Source of the DNA: Telmatactis stephensoni
Taxonomy: Eukaryota > Cnidaria > Anthozoa > Actiniaria > Isophelliidae
Length of the DNA stretch: 64,000 bases
Direction: 5' to 3'
Assembly (NCBI GenBank): GCA_029948255.1
Contig: JALIZF010001756.1
Coordinates: 335,001-399,000, forward strand
Below are positions 1 to 11,800 of this stretch, piece after piece. The notes below the pieces were generated by a model, which searched no databases, was not told the origin of the DNA, and was given only the letters and a program-made list of their open reading frames with translations. A program made the translations under genes and the position numbers. Positions within the stretch are counted from its first letter, which is position 1, and each line of letters begins with the position of its first letter.

Positions 1-152
1 GGCTCATGTTTTAAAAACTATAACGACTTTCAAATATGTAATGATAAATCATTCCGGTTTGGCATTAGATTCGTCATTTATCATTCGTTCGTTCGTATGT
101 GGTTCATTCTGACGTCGGTCAGTCAATCTGCCAGTCAGTTAATTAGTCCGTT

Positions 153-1310
153 TGACAAAGGTACCCCTTTCATGTACCTCCAGCGTGAAAAAGGTACCCC
201 TTTCATGTGCCTCCAGCGTGAAAAAGGTACCCCTTTCATATACCTCCATGAAAAAGGTACCCCTTTCATATACCTCCAGCGGGGAAAAGATACCCCTTTC
301 ATGTACCTCCAGTGTGAAAAAGGTACCCCTTTCATATACCTCCAGCGTGAAAAAGGTACCCCTTTCATATCTCCAGCGTGAAAAAGGTACCCCTTTCATG
401 TACCTCCAGCGTGAAAAGGGTACCCCTTTCATGTACCTCCAGCGTGAAAAAGGTACCCCTTTCATGTATACCTCCAGCGTGAAAAAGGTACCCCTTTCAT
501 GTACCTCCAGCGTGAAAAAGGTACCCCTTTCATGTACCTCCAGCGTGAAAAAGGTACCCCTTTCATGTACCTCCAGCGTGAAAAAGGTACCCCTTTCATG
601 TACCTCCAGCGTGAAAAAGGTACCCCTTTCATGTACCTCCAGCGTGAAAAAGGTACCCCTTTCATGTACCTCCAGCGTGAAAAAGGTACCCCTTTCATGT
701 GCCTCCAGCGTGAAAAAGGTACCCCTTTCATATACCTCCATGAAAAAGGTACCCCTTTCATATACCTCCAGCGGGGAAAAGATACCCCTTTCATGTACCT
801 CCAGTGTGAAAAAGGTACCGCGCCCTTTCATATACCTCCAGCGTGAAAAAGGTACCCCTTTCATATCTCCAGCGTGAAAAAGGTACCCCTTTCATATACC
901 TCCATGAAAAAGGTACCCCTTTCATGTACCTCCAGCGTGAAAAAGGTACCCCTTTCATGTACCTCCAGCGTGAAAAGGGTACCCCTTTCATGTACCTCCA
1001 GCGTGAAAAAGGTACCCCTTTCATGTATACCTCCAGCGTGAAAAAGGTACCCCTTTCATGTACCTCCAGCGTGAAAAAGGTACCCCTTTCATGTACCTCC
1101 AGCGTGAAAAAGGTACCCCTTTCATGTACCTCCAGCGTGAAAAAGGTACCCCTTTCATGTACCTCCAGCGTGAAAAAGGTACCCCTTTCATGTACCTCCA
1201 GCGTGAAAAAGGTACCCCTTTCATGTACCTCCAGCGTGAAAAAGGTACCCCTTTCATGTACCTCCAGCGTGAAAAGGGTACCCCTTTCATGTACCTTCAG
1301 GGCAAAATAG
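153..1310. repeat. 33-bp minisatellite array
   Basis: About 35 tandem copies of a 33-bp unit fill this block. Each unit contains the palindrome GGTACC followed by CCTTTCATGTACCTCCAGCG. Because 33 is divisible by three and the unit lacks stops, several frames on both strands stay open. These are repeat artefacts, not genes. Variant units (a 27-bp short unit, an AGCGGGG variant, a CATGTATACC variant) recur in the same order about 0.5 kb apart, so part of the array was itself duplicated. Confidence 0.95.
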
Positions 1311-1847
1311 TACATAGTGAATTATAAGTCAGTAGGCCCCCGGGGCATACGTATGGAAAGATGACATTATGCGTCATTTCCCAAAGAATTCTCAAAACTG
1401 ACAGAAAATGTTTACTTAGTCAGAAACAGACAGGTTACAACTCGTCGTAGATCAGTGTAATCCTGACAAAAATGTCTCGTTGTATATTTGCGTGTTTTGT
1501 TTGTTAAGCAAATAAGAGTATTTTGATGGAATGTTTTACTATAAAGCTTAGAATACCTTAGTGTTTCAAAACTAAACAAACTACGTACTCAAATGACTTG
1601 AAAATAACTTATCATATATAAGGGTCTCTTAAGGTTGCCCTGTCTGTTGATTTAATGTCTGCTAGGCTAGGTATCTGTTAAATTAAAAAAATGCACAATA
1701 GCTCACAAGTTGGTTGAGAGTTTTTGGAACTTCCTCGCTGGGAGCTCTAAGATAATCACGTGGCTAATCAATAGCTAGATTACAGACAATTCGATTACCG
1801 TCGTTTCCTTTCCCTCATTTGTTATTCTCATGATAGATTTTTTGTAT
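1311..1847. other. Gene-free stretch
   Basis: A+T-rich sequence between the minisatellite and the ATTC repeat. I see no convincing exon, RNA or repeat in it. Confidence 0.5.
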
Positions 1848-1916
1848 TCATTCATTCATTCATTCATTCATTCATTCATTCATTCATTCATTCATTCATT
1901 CATTCATTCATTCATC
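1848..1916. repeat. (ATTC)n microsatellite
   Basis: Uninterrupted tetranucleotide repeat of about 17 copies ending in a CATCC variant. Confidence 0.95.
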
Positions 1917-2286
1917 CATTTCTCGAAAACTTTTTAAAGTTGGAACAAAGGTTATTTTTGAGTGGCAAAAAAGAAACCAAGAAAATTAAGGACGCATTTT
2001 TGCGGTTCAACTCCACTGTTCTATTTTTTCAAGTAATTTTGAACGGCGCAATAGACGGAGCCTTACCAAGCTGCGAGAAAACCATTGAAAAGTTAATGCT
2101 ATATTATTTTATCACCTTGTTCTTCGGTGGCAGCCAGGCTTTAGATCTAGACTTAACATCACCGTACATATTTAAGTATATGTCGTTAACAGATTTAAAA
2201 AGTAAAGGCTGTATATGATACAGACCATTTTCAGCGAAACATCATTGCGTTAAAGGCTGGAGTAAGGCATTTTGGCATCCTTGGCC

Positions 2287-2420
2287 GAGAAACACGTGGC
2301 ATCAACAATGTCGTGTCAGTTTTTGCATTGCGCTCGTTCAAAAACCTGGGCTGCAAGAAACACGTGGCAGCAACAATGCCGTGTCAGTTTTTGCATTGCG
2401 CTCGTTCAAAAACCTGCAAC
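2287..2420. repeat. Short tandem duplication, about 76-bp period
   Basis: Two adjacent copies contain AAACACGTGGCA, CGTGTCAGTTTTTGCATTGC and GCTCGTTCAAAAACCTG. They differ at a few positions. The short open frames across it look incidental. Confidence 0.8.
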
Positions 2421-2520
2421 ATGTTGCACAGCAATTCTGCGCTTCAAATCCTAGCCGTGTGCCATGTTACACAACGTTACAATTATATTTTTTCAACAGT
2501 GTTGCACTAAACAGCAATGT

Positions 2521-2595
2521 AGTCTAGTAGTGGTATAAGGTAATAATCAGACGCTTGGGGTGCCGGTTTGAAGGTTCGAACGACTCCTTTCCCTT
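2521..2595 (+). repeat. tRNA-like SINE head
   Basis: An A-box-like stretch (TAGTGGTATAAGG) is followed about 40 nt later by a B-box-like AGGTTCGAAC. This is the internal Pol III promoter layout of tRNA-derived SINEs. I could not fold it into a convincing functional tRNA, so it is probably a degenerate SINE. Confidence 0.4.
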
Positions 2596-2779
2596 ACTAG
2601 TACTCCCACAGAAAATAGCCGTTTAGCTTAGGCTATATATCACTTTCAGTTAAGAAACTATTGTCACATTGTCACCTATTGTTGCATTTCTCTCTAAATG
2701 AACCTTTGGTGAATGCTGCTGAATTATGGTTTGACAAAATCCGACATTCAGCTATTTATTTTAACGATTTAAAAAAAAA

Positions 2780-2876
2780 AAAAAAAGAAGGCCCCAGCCG
2801 GTTTCGAACCCGGCTCTTACATTTGTTCACTTGCTTCACAGTTCAAGGGTTTTCCAACTGCGCCACGGGATCGCGT
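2780..2876 (-). repeat. tRNA-derived SINE or tRNA-like gene, minus strand
   Basis: Read on the minus strand, an A box (GTGGCGCAGTTGG) and a B box (GGGTTCGAAACC) sit at tRNA spacing. They are followed by a CCGGC arm and then a run of T that could act as a Pol III terminator. The anticodon arm is poor, so a tRNA-derived SINE is more likely than a working tRNA. Confidence 0.5.
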
Positions 2877-2939
2877 AATTTGCACAACAATAGACAGTCA
2901 TTCACGCGATACACTAGGTTATTTTGTCCTCCAAATCCT

Positions 2940-3200
2940 TCAGTAGACCAGTTAGCCTAGTGGTAAGGTGCAGTCATTTACGGCCTAGGATCCGACTGTT
3001 TCCTCCCTCTTTGACCGCGAAGCTTGCTGCGTTCTACCGGATAGCGCGGAAGGGGCCGAAATCTCCATCCTATACGTAACATGCGATGATTCAGCAATTT
3101 GTCTGGATGCATGGTCCGATTTTTTGGGTTTTGCGCATGCATAAAATTAGCATATTAATTGCTTTGGGTAACGGGTTCGAGTCCTGCCTGCGCCAACAAC
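2940..3200 (+). repeat. tRNA-like composite (A-box and B-box remnants)
   Basis: TAGCCTAGTGGTAAG resembles an A box. GGGTTCGAGTCCTGCC near 3171-3190 resembles a B box and T arm. The two lie too far apart for one intact tRNA, so this is read as a decayed SINE. Confidence 0.3.
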
Positions 3201-3454
3201 TTTTCTTTTTCTTTTTTCCTCCTATTTTTAATGGATACTTTTTCTCTTTAATTTTTCTTGGCGTAAAATCCTGGTTTTCAATGAATAAAACTATTTAAAC
3301 TCTTCAGCATTAGTTTGATGCTTTCAAATTTTGCGTAATTTAGAGAAACAAAATCCCTGAAACAATAGTTATCTAATAAAATTTTCATTCCATGCACTTT
3401 CTATTAAAAGGCCAGCAGGACCCCTAATACTTATACAAGTCATCCCAGCCGAAT

Positions 3455-3545
3455 ATGGTGGAAATCGAACCACCCTATCAATATGATCGCAACGGGCCTG
3501 ATCACTGATGGTACACTGGGCTACACCTATAACGCAACATTGTTG
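3455..3545 (-). repeat. tRNA-like SINE head, minus strand
   Basis: On the minus strand, GTGTAGCCCAGTGTACC precedes GGTGGTTCGATTTCCACC, which resembles A and B boxes closed by a T-arm hairpin. A degenerate SINE is the likeliest reading. Confidence 0.35.
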
Positions 3546-3783
3546 CGGTAACACGTTGCAGCCTTTTAAACGATCTTCAAAACTCACTAAGAACATTTAG
3601 CCTCCACAGGCACCTCTATTTTCTTTCTCTTTGGGATTCCTGTGGGATTCTCGTACCTAACTAGTGCCTAGTCCCTCCCTATCAGCAACACAGGAAACCC
3701 AAGATATATCAAAATTCAAATTCTTAGATTATAGAGACGTCTGCAGAGGAGGCTGAAAAACATTGCTGCAATCAATTTCTTAC

Positions 3784-4018
3784 AGCTCTGTGATTGCACG
3801 ACCGAAAGGAAATTTGGGATAGCAAGAATTGCTTCATTTTCATTAATTAAATACCCAAGCAATGCCGGTACCATGCAGTAAAGACCTTATAGGACAAAGT
3901 GGTCGATAGGCGATTCATATCTCCGCGGTCTAATAGCGTGACCACAATTCCTTTCGGTCGTGTAATCGCCAAGCGCCATTCGCCGTTCGCCCCGTCAACC
4001 TTTTTTGAAATAGCTATA
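3784..4018. mobile_element. Left-truncated MITE of the TATTTCAAAAAA-end family
   Basis: Matches the element at 58386-58688 over most of its length (GATTGCACGACCGAAAGGAA, CAATGCCGGTACCATGCAGT, CCGTTCGCCCCGTCAACC). It ends in TTTTTTGAAATAGCTATATA. The outer left end is missing. Confidence 0.75.
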
Positions 4019-4394
4019 TACTTTTTGTATCATTCTTAGGAATAGCTTCAAATATGGCTGTATATCGTCGACGTATTTCCATAAATCGGAACCTGCATGG
4101 GAGTTTTTGGACTCTAGTTACTCAATCTTTCTCATATATCCTAAGTATCCTAGCGTTCATAATTATAAGCTACGAAATGAGAGTTTTTAAGCCAGGTTCT
4201 GGTCCAGTAGAATTTTTTTTCGTATAGCTCCTTTTATATGCTCTCGATGCATACTGGAATGATACTCCTTGTGATTAGTGTTAATATAGTATTTTAAGAT
4301 GCCCATAATTTTAAGATTAATAAGGTTTAGTTTTCATAATTTAGTTTTTGATATCCTTGTAAATATAGCTCAATTTGACCTCTTGGTTTTAATC

Positions 4395-4485
4395 GCTTTA
4401 TAGGAGCAAGGAGATGGCACAGTTGGTTAGTGCACGGCCTTCGGTGCGAGAGGTCCCTAGTTCGATCTCCAGTGACCTCACATCC
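4395..4485 (+). repeat. tRNA-derived SINE
   Basis: GATGGCACAGTTGGTTAGTG is a good A box. GGTCCCTAGTTCGATCTCC is a good B box and T arm. The middle part (GGCCTTCGGTGCGAGAGG) has the look of tRNA-derived SINEs in marine invertebrates. A pyrimidine-rich tail follows. Confidence 0.6.
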
Positions 4486-4639
4486 TTGTTTCAACTTCTT
4501 TCTTTTCTGTGTAGCTTTAATTAGCTTTAAATACCCTTAAAATGGAGCACTGATGGAGAGAGGGGAGTAAAATGAGCGCACCGTCGACCTCAAGTTTATC
4601 AGTTACCAAAATTACTGTCACGAGTTATCGACGTAAAAT

Positions 4640-4672
4640 ATGGTCGTTTACTTTACTTTACTTTACTTTACT
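4640..4672. repeat. (TTTAC)n microsatellite
   Basis: Short pentanucleotide repeat CTTTACTTTACTTTAC. Confidence 0.9.
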
Positions 4673-4704
4673 TTATTTAATAAACTATTTATCTAGCTAT
4701 CTAT

Positions 4705-5100
4705 CTAGTCTAAGACGCGCTTTATTCGAATTTTATTGAAGAACTGATCAGAACGCTGTCCCTCACTAAGGCGCGGGTCTTAGACTAAAAGTGCCGTTTG
4801 TTTATACGGAGAGGCTCGTGCCTTATAATTATAAGGCGTGAACGAAAGGAACAGCGTTCTGAACTGTTTCTCGATCTGAGGCTCGAATAAGGCGCGTCTT
4901 GGACTAAAAGTGTCGTTTACACGGAGAGGTTCACACTTTATATAAGGCGTGTCTTTCACTAAAAGTGCCGTTTACACGGAGAGGTTCACACTTTATATAA
5001 GGCGTGTCTTTCACTAAAAGTGCCGTTTACACGGAGAGTTTGCGTCTTATTCAAGTCGCGCCTTAGATAAGATGCGTCATATTTTCGCTCGTGTAAATGG
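4705..5100. repeat. Repeat with internal ~57-bp tandem units
   Basis: Tandem units contain AAGGCGTGTCTTTCACTAAA followed by AGTGCCGTTTACACGGAGAG. The two central copies are nearly identical and the outer ones diverge. GTCTAAGACGCGC at the left and reverse-complement-like GCGCCTTAGATAAG near the right suggest a non-autonomous DNA element with internal tandem repeats. Confidence 0.6.
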
Positions 5101-5530
5101 TCCCCCCGGGGGGGGGGGGGGGGTACTTGACCAGGATTTGGGTGGGGATGTTCCGCTGGGATCCTAAAACGGTTACCCTGTTTATGACAGAAAAACTCAA
5201 AATACCATACCCCGTTTATGACAGAGCATAATAATTGCAGAATGTAATGTACTTATTTGTTTGTAATGTAAATGAGTTTCATAACGAGTTTTTTGCGATC
5301 GTGATCGAACAACGATAAATAAAGCTTCTTGACAGATCGTTGCCGTTGTGGCTAGCTAACGACTAAGGTTGATGAGAAAGCTGCTACCCTGAAAATGACA
5401 AGAAGCTAAAAAAAATTGCAAAAAGGATACCCTGTTTATGACAGGGAACTTGAAAAACCATACCCTCTTCAGCGGATCATCCCCGTATAGTAAATATATG
5501 GGAGTTCCCCCCCCCCCCCCCCCCCCCGCG
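5100..5530. mobile_element. Element bounded by poly-G and poly-C tracts
   Basis: A C6G16 tract near 5100-5124 and a poly-C tract at 5508-5527 bracket 400 bp. Each end carries ACCCTGTTTATGACAG copies beside the homopolymer, in inverted-repeat style. It looks like a non-autonomous DNA element. No coding content is seen. Confidence 0.45.
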
Positions 5531-7521
5531 GGAAATGGTCTAAATGTTGTGCTAAAAGTTGTCCGGAATAGTGTAACATCGCCGTTAAAGAGTCGCGAAT
5601 CAGTTAAATATAGAATGAGATTGCGTCATTATCATAATGACGTCATAATATAAATAACCTTATTTCTTACCTCCATTTTGCACTGAATTGCACCTTCAAC
5701 TGGGCCACTGCCGAGTTAGATTATTTCAAAGCCACGTGAATATCCGGCTCCTGCGAGCAAGAAAAATGTACATGTGTTCAGGAGAGAGAACGTTTACTGA
5801 AATCCATTTTTCGGCATTATAGACCTATTTACGTCACTTTCAATAAAAATCAATAAATACCGGGTAAACAAAATGTGCATCAAATAGAACTAGCTAGAGA
5901 ATACTAATTACTGATGCTGTGCAATAGCAGCGGCTAAATATAGCGTACAGCATATACGGCAAATATCTCAACGCGGAGCCTTATGTTCAGTTTAACATCA
6001 CTGAAAGATGATTTTTGGCTTAATATTTAGTTGAGAGTTCAATAATGAGTGCCATTATTCTCAGCAGTTATCAGAATCTCGTTCTTAATTCCTATAACTT
6101 AAAAGTGTATCTTGCGGCTTTATCCTGGACATTTGGTTTCCGCTACTACTTTTATACCACTAAATAATGCTCGGAAAAATCAAAGAGCTTCAGTAGCGAA
6201 TTAAAAACTTTGATTGCTATATCACTATCACTAATAAAGGTCCCTATCCTTGTAAAGCACTGATTTCATCCTTGAGTACAAGTCAAAACCAGTATAAGGG
6301 CATTTTGTTTCAACAGCGCCATTCTTCAGTGCCCAGAATCAAATACACTCATATTAGCTAACTAAAAGAATTTGGCTTTCAAATGCTACTCCTCGCATGT
6401 CTTCGCCGGGATCCATTTTTCACACATAAATCTTACTGTGCCGAATTCAAATCACAATGTTTTTTTCATACAGTTCTTTGACGACGTTAAATTGCACTTG
6501 GTAGTAGATTGATTTTTTTTATAAAGTTCAATTTACGTACTGGAAAAGTACTGGTATTTGACGTTTAAATCAAAGGACCTGAGGCTCTATGCTCACGTAA
6601 TGTGGACTAACCGACTGACCGAACTATTTGGATACTATGCGCTTAGTCTGTTAAAAAAACATACCCCATCTCTCTCTCTCGACTGACATAAATTCAAACA
6701 TCAAAATGTGTCTGTATGATCTTTTCTATACTTTTCAAATCTTCTTCAAGCTTTAATGTGAGGCGGCATACAACGTTGTGTGTCCTTCTTGAGATTATTT
6801 GTACTATTCTATGTATCTATATACTATGTACCTTTAGATATGCCAACACGACTCGTATTGTTAAGTAGTCAAAAGCAGAGTCCTCTTTCTTCCGAGTAAG
6901 TTGATCAGCTATAGCACTCTCCGTTTAGTGTTATAAAACAAGGCTGGGTTTTGAATCAGTTTCGGCCGCCTTTAATGGAGTTTGCCGATTCTTCACTTTC
7001 GGGTTTTGATCAATAAGAAAGCAAATAAATAGCAGAAACATCTTCAAATAAGAGCTTTCATTACAAAAAGTAATTAAGTTAAAACAAAGACCTCAAGCCC
7101 TGCGCTTAACTCTAAACTAACAAACTAACTAAAGGAATGTGAATTCATTAGACACTTAATAAGTTGAGGAGACCTGGAAACGAGGGACTGGTTCCACTTT
7201 TCCTTCATGTTTTTTTTGGGGGGGGAAGGTGTATCTAAAGAAGTCAACATGAAACAAAGACATAATCGAAGAGAGTTTCTGTGTATCTATATTCAGTTTA
7301 GTCAATTTTGTACATAAGAAAATTCTGAAAATGAAGAGATCCGTCCGGCATGCCGACTATGTTTTCGGTTGGCCAATATTTGAAACACATGGTCTAAAAC
7401 AGTTCTGATTAGTATTCAAGAGTATTTTGTGGTTTAGTTGATAATGCTATTAATTAATTTGAATTCTTGTTTACAGCTTTGACACAGCATGTATTTTCGC
7501 TTTGGTTAGTCTATACTGATA
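5531..7521. other. Gene-free stretch
   Basis: A+T-rich sequence without a convincing exon, RNA gene or strong repeat. It precedes the leader exon of the first KH unit. Confidence 0.45.
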
Positions 7522-7670
7522 TGTGTTGTTATGGAAATACCCGCCGCTGACCCATAACACTACGGGCTCATTTGCTTCCAGGAAGTGCTTGACTATTCAG
7601 GAGCACAGCAATGAATGTAACGCGAAGCTTCAAAACAAAATGTCATGTTTTCTTGACGACTAAGTGAACG
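7522..7670 (+). promoter_or_regulatory. 5' leader exon/promoter-proximal block, KH unit 1
   Basis: Starts with GTGTTGTTATGGAAATACCC and ends at a strong splice donor (GAACG|GTAAGTTC). The same layout recurs ahead of units 2, 3 and 4 (16776, 23063, 35829), so it is probably the transcribed, non-coding first exon and promoter edge of each unit. This copy is the most diverged. The assignment rests on conservation and donor quality, as no transcript is available. Confidence 0.5.
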
Positions 7671-8280
7671 GTAAGTTCAACAATACAATGTTTGTATCAA
7701 CAAATACCAATATACTAGTATAGTTATATCTTGGTAACTTTAGTTACTGGTTTAATGCTGTGATTCGTATTAGCCAGATTAGCTAGGGACGTTTATTAGC
7801 CCGGAATTAACTTTGGAGGTGAAGTAACTCGTTGTGTACCCAGGCTAGTTTTCAAGTATTGCTGAAAATAAGAGGGAGTTTGATCATGAACAAGAATGGT
7901 GAAAGAATGTCCCAACTTCCTGAATCTCTCTTGAGATCTCTCACGAAAGGAAAAATCGTGACTACATTCTTCGTCACAAGCTTGCTGCTCAATTCCGGGA
8001 ACAAAAATCTACAAAACTGTTTATGTTCATGCTGGTGTTCACCCATAGTTCTTACAACAGTAAGAATACATTGAACTAAAATCAAAGAAAAAGCGTAGGG
8101 CGTAAACAGGGGAAAAGCTGATTTAGTAATAAAAGAGAAATCAATTAACGGCTAAGTGATTTCTCTTTTGTCACGCAATCCTTGTCATACCAGGGTACGG
8201 TGCCTTGGAACCCGAAATGTCTCATGCAGGAATACTTCATTCATGTAAAAAAGCTTGCAGCTAATATACAGTATTTAGAC

Positions 8281-8485
8281 CTACTTCAGGCCCTAAAGTC
8301 GGCGTAACCTTGGACAATGCAACTTAAGGCGACTTTAAGCGATTTAAACCAAAATTGGCCAAAGAGTCAATGGAACTACGGCGACTTTGTGCGATTTAAG
8401 GCGACTTTGTGCGATTTAAGGCGACTTTGTGCGATTTAAGGCGACTTTGAGCAACTTAAGGCGACTTTAGGGCCCGGAGTAGTCC
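8281..8485. mobile_element. MITE with internal 20-bp tandem repeat
   Basis: Terminal inverted repeats (GGCCCTAAAGTCG at the left, CGACTTTAGGGCC at the right) enclose tandem copies of GGCGACTTTGTGCGATTTAA. It lies in the intron upstream of the first coding exon of unit 1. Confidence 0.65.
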
Positions 8486-8804
8486 TAGTTCTTTGTATAA
8501 TTAAGGATGTAAAAAGTTAAAAGACTTGAGCATAATTCAGTGAATAGCATGAATTTTTGTTTTATTGTTTTGACTTATATGCCTGAATGCGCATGCCTGA
8601 CGTGCCGCTGCTTAGTTAGCTACCTGCAGCACGACCTGGTCAGCAACTGATCCAGTTGTGGTTACATGCAACCCGCTTTGTGAAGCCGAACGTGTCCTAT
8701 ACGCTCAGTAGAATAGAATTATTTTTTTTCCTCCTTTTCTTTCTTTTTTTATAGCATACAAGCAGAGTGGGATGAGATAAAAGTTCTTTAACTGTAACTT
8801 CGCC

Positions 8805-11800
8805 ATGTCAACAATTAGAGAGAGTGTGAGCGTTCCAAAAGACCTCATAGGCCGTGTTATCGGGAAAGGAGGTCGACATTTCAAAGACATAGAAATCAAA
8901 ACTGGCGTTAGGCCGAAAAAGAAACCAGGAGGGAATGAGATTATTCTTGAAGGAATTGGAGAAAATGTGGAAAAAGCAAAGGAAATGATTCAATCTATCA
9001 TTGTAAGTGTACAATATTTTTCAGTTCATCATGTAGCTGTATAAGAAAAAGCTAATAGCCAAATAGCACTGAATAGACTTTAGCTTTGTTGTTGTTGTTG
9101 TTGTTTCTGTTACTGTTTTTGTTGTCGTTGTTTTTTTTACAGAAGAGTATATTGTTTGTTAGCCTGCGTTGCTGGCTCTCAAGGGAAAGGGAGGGGAGGG
9201 GAGGGGGAAGAAGGGGAAAGGGGAGAGGAGGGGGACTGGAAAGTTGACGAGAGGAGGGAAATGAGAGCCCTCTTTCCCTCCCCTCCTCCTCAGTCCCCCT
9301 CCCCTCCTCTTTCCCCTCCTCCCCAGTTCCCTCGCTTTCCTCTCCTTCCCTCTCCTTCCCTTAAGGGCCGGCAACGCAGGCTAATTGTTTGTACTCTACA
9401 GAGACCACTTATTGGTAAGAAAACGTCGAAAACCATTTATTTCCCAAAAGAGTACTTTGGTTTAGTGCTTGGAAGACAAGGGATGACTATAAAATTAATT
9501 CAAGAACAAACTGAAACAAATATAGTATTAGAAAACCATGACGATACTGCGCTTGCACGAATTCGAGGTGCAACAGAAGAACATTGTATTGAGGCAGAAC
9601 AGATGATACTCAAAGCAGCATCGGTAAATATATGACTACATAATACTTCTATATCTTATCAGTTTGTTTACCTCTATTAAGTGGCCGCCCTTAGAGAATT
9701 GGCCGCTTAATGAAGGTTGTATGTTGAACATCTTTAAATAGCACTGAATAAACTTTATCTTTGTTGTTGTTGTTGTTGTTGTCGTTGTTGTTTTTACAGA
9801 AGAGTATATTGTTTGTACTCTACAGAGACCACTTACTGGTTTTGAGAAAACAATTTATTTCCCAAAAGAGGCCTATGGTTTAGTGCTTGGAAGACAAGGG
9901 GTGACTATAAAATTAATTCAAGAACAAACTGAAACAAATATAGAATTAAAAGAAAATGACGATACTGCGCTTGCACGAATTCGAGGTGCAACAGATGAAC
10001 ATTGTATTAAGGCAGAACAGATGATAATCAAAGCAGCATCGGTAAATATATGACTACATGATACTTCTATATCTTATCAGTTTGTTTACCTCTATTAAGT
10101 GGCCGCCCTTAGAGAATTGGCCGCTTAATTATTTAATGAAGGTTGTACGTCACAGTAAAGGAATAATAACAATGAGAACCGCACAACCGGCCCGACCGGT
10201 TCTCCGTTGGTGGCATGGTTGGCCTAGTGCTGAGAGCACGGGCCATTCACCGCTGTGGTCAGAGCTCAAGTCCCATGCGCAGGCTCTGGATGACATGCGA
10301 ACTGAGTTTATTTGATGTATTGTCCTCTATCATGCCACGAGGGATTTCCCCGGGTTCTCCGGTTTTTCCTTTCAGCAAAAATTAACATGTCAGTTGAGCG
10401 TTGTATGAAAGATATTTCATGTTGAGGTAGTGAGTGTGAGTGCCAGCAGATCAAGAACCAGGCATACATTCATACATTTGTTTTATTTATTTTATGATTA
10501 TGAATAGCTGACCGCAATAGAGGATGCATTATGCATTCAGCTGAGGTTGAATTTTTTCTTGGTAATCCCTAGTTCAGATTCTCTAAACTTTCCGGCTTCC
10601 CGGCCATGCTTGTAAATGGCCAAGCAACCAGTTAGGCCGGACTCTTAAGTTATTCATGGTAGTTTATTTCAGTTATTTAGTTCTGTTAAGAGGGCCACAT
10701 GTTCATCGAATGGATTACTTTTATGTGCTGCTCACTTTAAACAAAGACCACTAAAATGTTTTTGTTAATTATTGTTCACTCTTCGCATCATGCAACTAAT
10801 TTTTGAAGCAATCACGAATCACAAAAAAGTTCTTGTCTACCCTGTTTAATCGATTTGACAAAGTAGCATCCAAAAGGTTCTCCATCTTTGAAAGTAGATG
10901 TACTAGAAAAAGCTGAACATCTTTAAATAGTACTGAATAAACTATATTTGTTGTTGTTGTTGTTGTTGTCGTTGTTGTTTTTACAGAAGAGTATATTGTT
11001 TGTTCTTTACAGAGACCACTTACCGATTTTAGGAAAACCATTTATTTCCCAAAAGAGGCCTTTGGTGTAGTGCTTGGAAGACAAGGAATGACTATAAAAT
11101 TAATTCAAGAACAAACTGAAACAAATATAGTATTAGAAAACCATGACAATACTGCGCTTGCACGAATTCGAGGTGCAACAGAAGAACACTGTATTAAGGC
11201 AGAACAGATGATACTCAAAGCAGCATCGGTAAATATATATGACTACACAATACTTCTATATCTTATCAGTTTGTTTACCTCTATATTAAGTGGCCGCCCT
11301 CCCTTCGTAGGTCTTTCTCCCTGTCTGTTCCCCCTCTCTCCCTCTCTAGAGATATATATCAAGGGGTTCGCATCCCTCCTGAGACGACTTTGGCCCATTT
11401 CCGTCTGGATAATTTTCCAAAATATCCTTGGATCGTCTGGACGGTTTCCCATTTTTATAATGCTGCACCCCCCACTCCTAAAGGAAAATTTTGGATCCGC
11501 CCTTGCTTACCATAAGAATTGAATTACTATAATTCTGTGTATAAGATGTCTATTCACTCTTCTCCTAACAGAGGGCAACGAAAGGATTTAAAAAGCTTGC
11601 ATTTGTTGATGATGCATTCGTTGGTGAAGACAACGAATTTGAGTTGGACGAGTGTGAAGTCGATATTAACAGGCGCATGTACAAACTAAGCATGAGAGAA
11701 GAAAAACTCGCTGAGGTATTTGAATTGATTCTTAGAATTCAGCAGCAAGTGACAATATCTGCGCATGTCTCCAACTTCTATTGTCTTGGACAAATCGATA

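Noticed and set aside
153..1310. CRISPR-like array
   Set aside because: Units are contiguous tandem repeats without unique spacers, in a eukaryotic context.
97..1327. Several long reading frames on both strands
   Set aside because: All lie in the 33-bp minisatellite, whose period is a multiple of three and lacks stops. There is no codon bias or start context.
2521..4485. Functional tRNA genes
   Set aside because: A and B boxes are present, but the cloverleaf arms are poor and the copies are followed by SINE-like tails.
9156..9635. Single 159-codon frame leading into a KH domain
   Set aside because: Its first half is the hairpin MITE at 9159-9384. The conserved exon starts at 9402 after CTCTACAG, as in the paralogues.
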